Notes under the pieces: generated by a model
Database searches by the model: none
What the model was told of the DNA's origin: nothing
Seen by the model: only the letters and a program-made list of their open reading frames with translations
In this document: in pieces, positions 62,689-64,000 of the stretch
Layout: the number at the start of each line of letters is the position of its first letter
Numbering within the stretch: the stretch's first letter is position 1
Position numbers and translations under genes: made by a program
Source: Sphingobacterium sp. UBA7855
GTDB lineage: Bacteria > Bacteroidota > Bacteroidia > Sphingobacteriales > Sphingobacteriaceae
DNA length: 64,000 nucleotides
Direction: 5' to 3'
Assembly (NCBI GenBank): GCA_002500745.1
Contig: DLST01000018.1
Location: 625,863 to 689,862 of the forward strand

Positions 62689-62696
62689 CGCAAATC
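62572..62696 (+). promoter_or_regulatory. Structured leader of metK, possible riboswitch or attenuator
   Basis: An 8-bp closing stem (GATTTGCG at 62572-62579 with CGCAAATC at 62689-62696) encloses a GTTGC/GCAAC hairpin (62584-62588 with 62598-62602) and a longer arm (ACAG/CTGT at 62621-62624 with 62672-62675, and AAAGTG/CACTTT at 62629-62634 with 62665-62670). GCAACC (62615-62620) and GTGCTAA (62632-62638) resemble short conserved pieces of SAM-I RNAs, but the GGAGGG-type core is missing. It ends 23 bp before metK. Confidence 0.45.
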
Positions 62697-62719
62697 CAAT
62701 ATTTAAAATCAGGTAAAGC

Positions 62720-63973
62720 ATGGCTTATTTATTTACGTCGGAATCTGTTTCTGAAGGACATCCAGACAAAATTGCGGATCAAATTTCAGATGCATTAATA
62801 GACAATTTTTTAGCATGGGACGAGGATTCTCGTGTCGCTATTGAAACGTTGGTAACAACAGGACAAGTAGTCCTCGCCGGGGAAGTTAAATCAAACATAT
62901 ACCTCGATGTTCAGAAGATCGCACGTTCGGTAATTCAAAAGATTGGCTATACCAAATCTGAATATATGTTTGAAGCGAATTCCTGTGGCGTATTATCGGC
63001 GATCCACGAACAATCTGCAGACATTAATCAAGGTGTAGACCGTAAAACAAGGCAGGAGCAAGGGGCGGGTGACCAAGGGATTATGTTTGGTTATGCGAAT
63101 AACGAAACAGAAAATTTTATGCCTCTGGCATTAGACCTATCTCATCGCTTACTTTATGAATTGGCCGAGCTACGTCGCGAAAATAACGAAATTAAGTATT
63201 TGCGCCCGGACGCAAAATCTCAGGTTACCCTTGAGTATAGCGATGATCACAAACCCAAAAGGATTGACGCCATTGTCATCTCAACGCAACATGATGACTT
63301 TGATACCGAACAAGCGATGTTGGACAAAATTACACACGACATCAAAACTATTTTGATTCCTCGTGTTAAAGCACAATTAAAGCCAGAACTTCAATTGTTA
63401 TTTAACGATGAAATTAAGTTTCATATCAATCCTACTGGAAAATTTGTAATCGGCGGGCCTCATGGAGACACCGGTCTTACGGGCCGAAAAATAATTGTGG
63501 ACACCTACGGTGGTAGAGGTGCACATGGTGGCGGTGCTTTCTCTGGAAAAGATCCGTCTAAAGTGGACCGGTCTGCGGCGTATGCGACACGCCATATTGC
63601 CAAAAACTTAGTGGCAGCAGGTGTAGCCGATGAAATTCTTGTACAAATTTCTTATGCGATTGGTGTAAAAGATCCGATGGGAATCTATGTAAACACGTAT
63701 GGAACGAGCAAAGTAAATTTAACCGATGGTCAAATTGCTGAAAAAATTACCCATTTATTTGACATGACTCCATACGGAATTGAAACGCGTTTGGGACTGA
63801 GGAACCCCATTTACTCGGAAACAGCAGCTTATGGACACATGGGAAGAACACCAAAAAAAGTAATAAAAGAATTTGAAAGCTCAACAGGCGAGAAAAAGCA
63901 GGTTGAAGTTGAACTATTTACTTGGGAAAAACTGGATTATATCGAGAAGGTAAAAGCAGAATTTGGTCTATAA
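62720..63973 (+). CDS. metK: S-adenosylmethionine synthetase
   Basis: Makes S-adenosylmethionine from methionine and ATP. At 417 residues it is slightly longer than E. coli MetK (about 384). Conserved motifs are present: [18 protein letters not shown] near 10-27, the [12 protein letters not shown] active-site loop near 118, [24 protein letters not shown] in part near 233, and the P-loop-like [16 protein letters not shown] near 270. It stands alone on the plus strand behind a structured leader. Its product feeds RlmN and other methyltransferases. Confidence 0.97.
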   Translation: MAYLFTSESVSEGHPDKIADQISDALIDNFLAWDEDSRVAIETLVTTGQVVLAGEVKSNIYLDVQKIARSVIQKIGYTKSEYMFEANSCGVLSAIHEQSADINQGVDRKTRQEQGAGDQGIMFGYANNETENFMPLALDLSHRLLYELAELRRENNEIKYLRPDAKSQVTLEYSDDHKPKRIDAIVISTQHDDFDTEQAMLDKITHDIKTILIPRVKAQLKPELQLLFNDEIKFHINPTGKFVIGGPHGDTGLTGRKIIVDTYGGRGAHGGGAFSGKDPSKVDRSAAYATRHIAKNLVAAGVADEILVQISYAIGVKDPMGIYVNTYGTSKVNLTDGQIAEKITHLFDMTPYGIETRLGLRNPIYSETAAYGHMGRTPKKVIKEFESSTGEKKQVEVELFTWEKLDYIEKVKAEFGL

Positions 63974-64000
63974 GAACACCAAGTTCATTAAAATACAACG

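Noticed and set aside
62572..62696. Firm call of a SAM-I riboswitch for the metK leader
   Set aside because: Only two short pieces match; the GGAGGG-type core and the usual first stem are missing, so only a candidate is reported.
1..64000. CRISPR arrays or insertion sequences
   Set aside because: I saw no spaced direct repeats and no transposase-like protein in any frame.

Overview
The window is a stretch of a Bacteroidota chromosome, most likely from the Sphingobacteriaceae (Sphingobacterium-like). The grounds are a SusC/SusD pair with surface lipoproteins, several promoters of the Bacteroidota form (TTG, about 19 nt, TAnnTTTG), start codons without clear Shine-Dalgarno sequences, DUF5686 and OMP_b-brl_3 proteins, and low to moderate GC. 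The genus is inferred from gene content only. I see no prophage, IS element, CRISPR array or recognisable defence system; almost all genes are chromosomal housekeeping or catabolic genes.

Region 1 (1-18750) is a pectin/galacturonate utilisation locus. It opens with the 3' end of a family 10 pectate lyase. A tight plus-strand operon for galacturonate follows: uxaB, uxaA, uxaC, kdgK, eda, then an ExuT-type transporter and a GapN-like dehydrogenase. Together they convert galacturonate to pyruvate plus glyceraldehyde 3-phosphate, and GapN could take the triose on to 3-phosphoglycerate. Facing them are a CE12 rhamnogalacturonan acetylesterase and a susC-susD-surface lipoprotein operon for pectin oligosaccharide capture. 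A divergent LacI-family regulator sits next to a perfect 30-bp palindrome that is its probable operator.

Region 2 (18751-34836) is mixed: a stand-alone TonB-dependent receptor, a PadR/PspC operon, VanZ-like and ComF proteins, RlmN, MiaE, a luciferase-like flavoenzyme, a VirJ/AcvB-like hydrolase next to an MprF lipid flippase/synthase, a glycosyltransferase, a metallo-beta-lactamase-fold hydrolase overlapping dcd, and an Sfp-type phosphopantetheinyl transferase.

Region 3 (34837-41592) holds tRNA-Glu with a textbook promoter and terminator, a 300-nt gene-free stretch with inverted repeats, two tandem ankyrin-repeat genes, and a crotonase gene behind a large DUF5686 outer-membrane protein gene.

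Region 4 (41593-54506) is a complete 14-gene nuo operon (A to N, minus strand) for respiratory complex I. nuoC and nuoD are separate, and NuoG is short, lacking the large C-terminal domain. The operon has a good promoter and a terminator.

Region 5 (54510-60863) is an ExbB-ExbD-ExbD-TonB operon that continues into a small membrane protein, a PstS-like lipoprotein and a TPR protein. It would energise the TonB-dependent receptors, including the pectin SusC. Region 6 (61175-63973) has a SUI1-family factor and a lipid kinase, divergent from metK. metK has a structured leader that contains a 41-codon ORF and is a candidate regulatory element.
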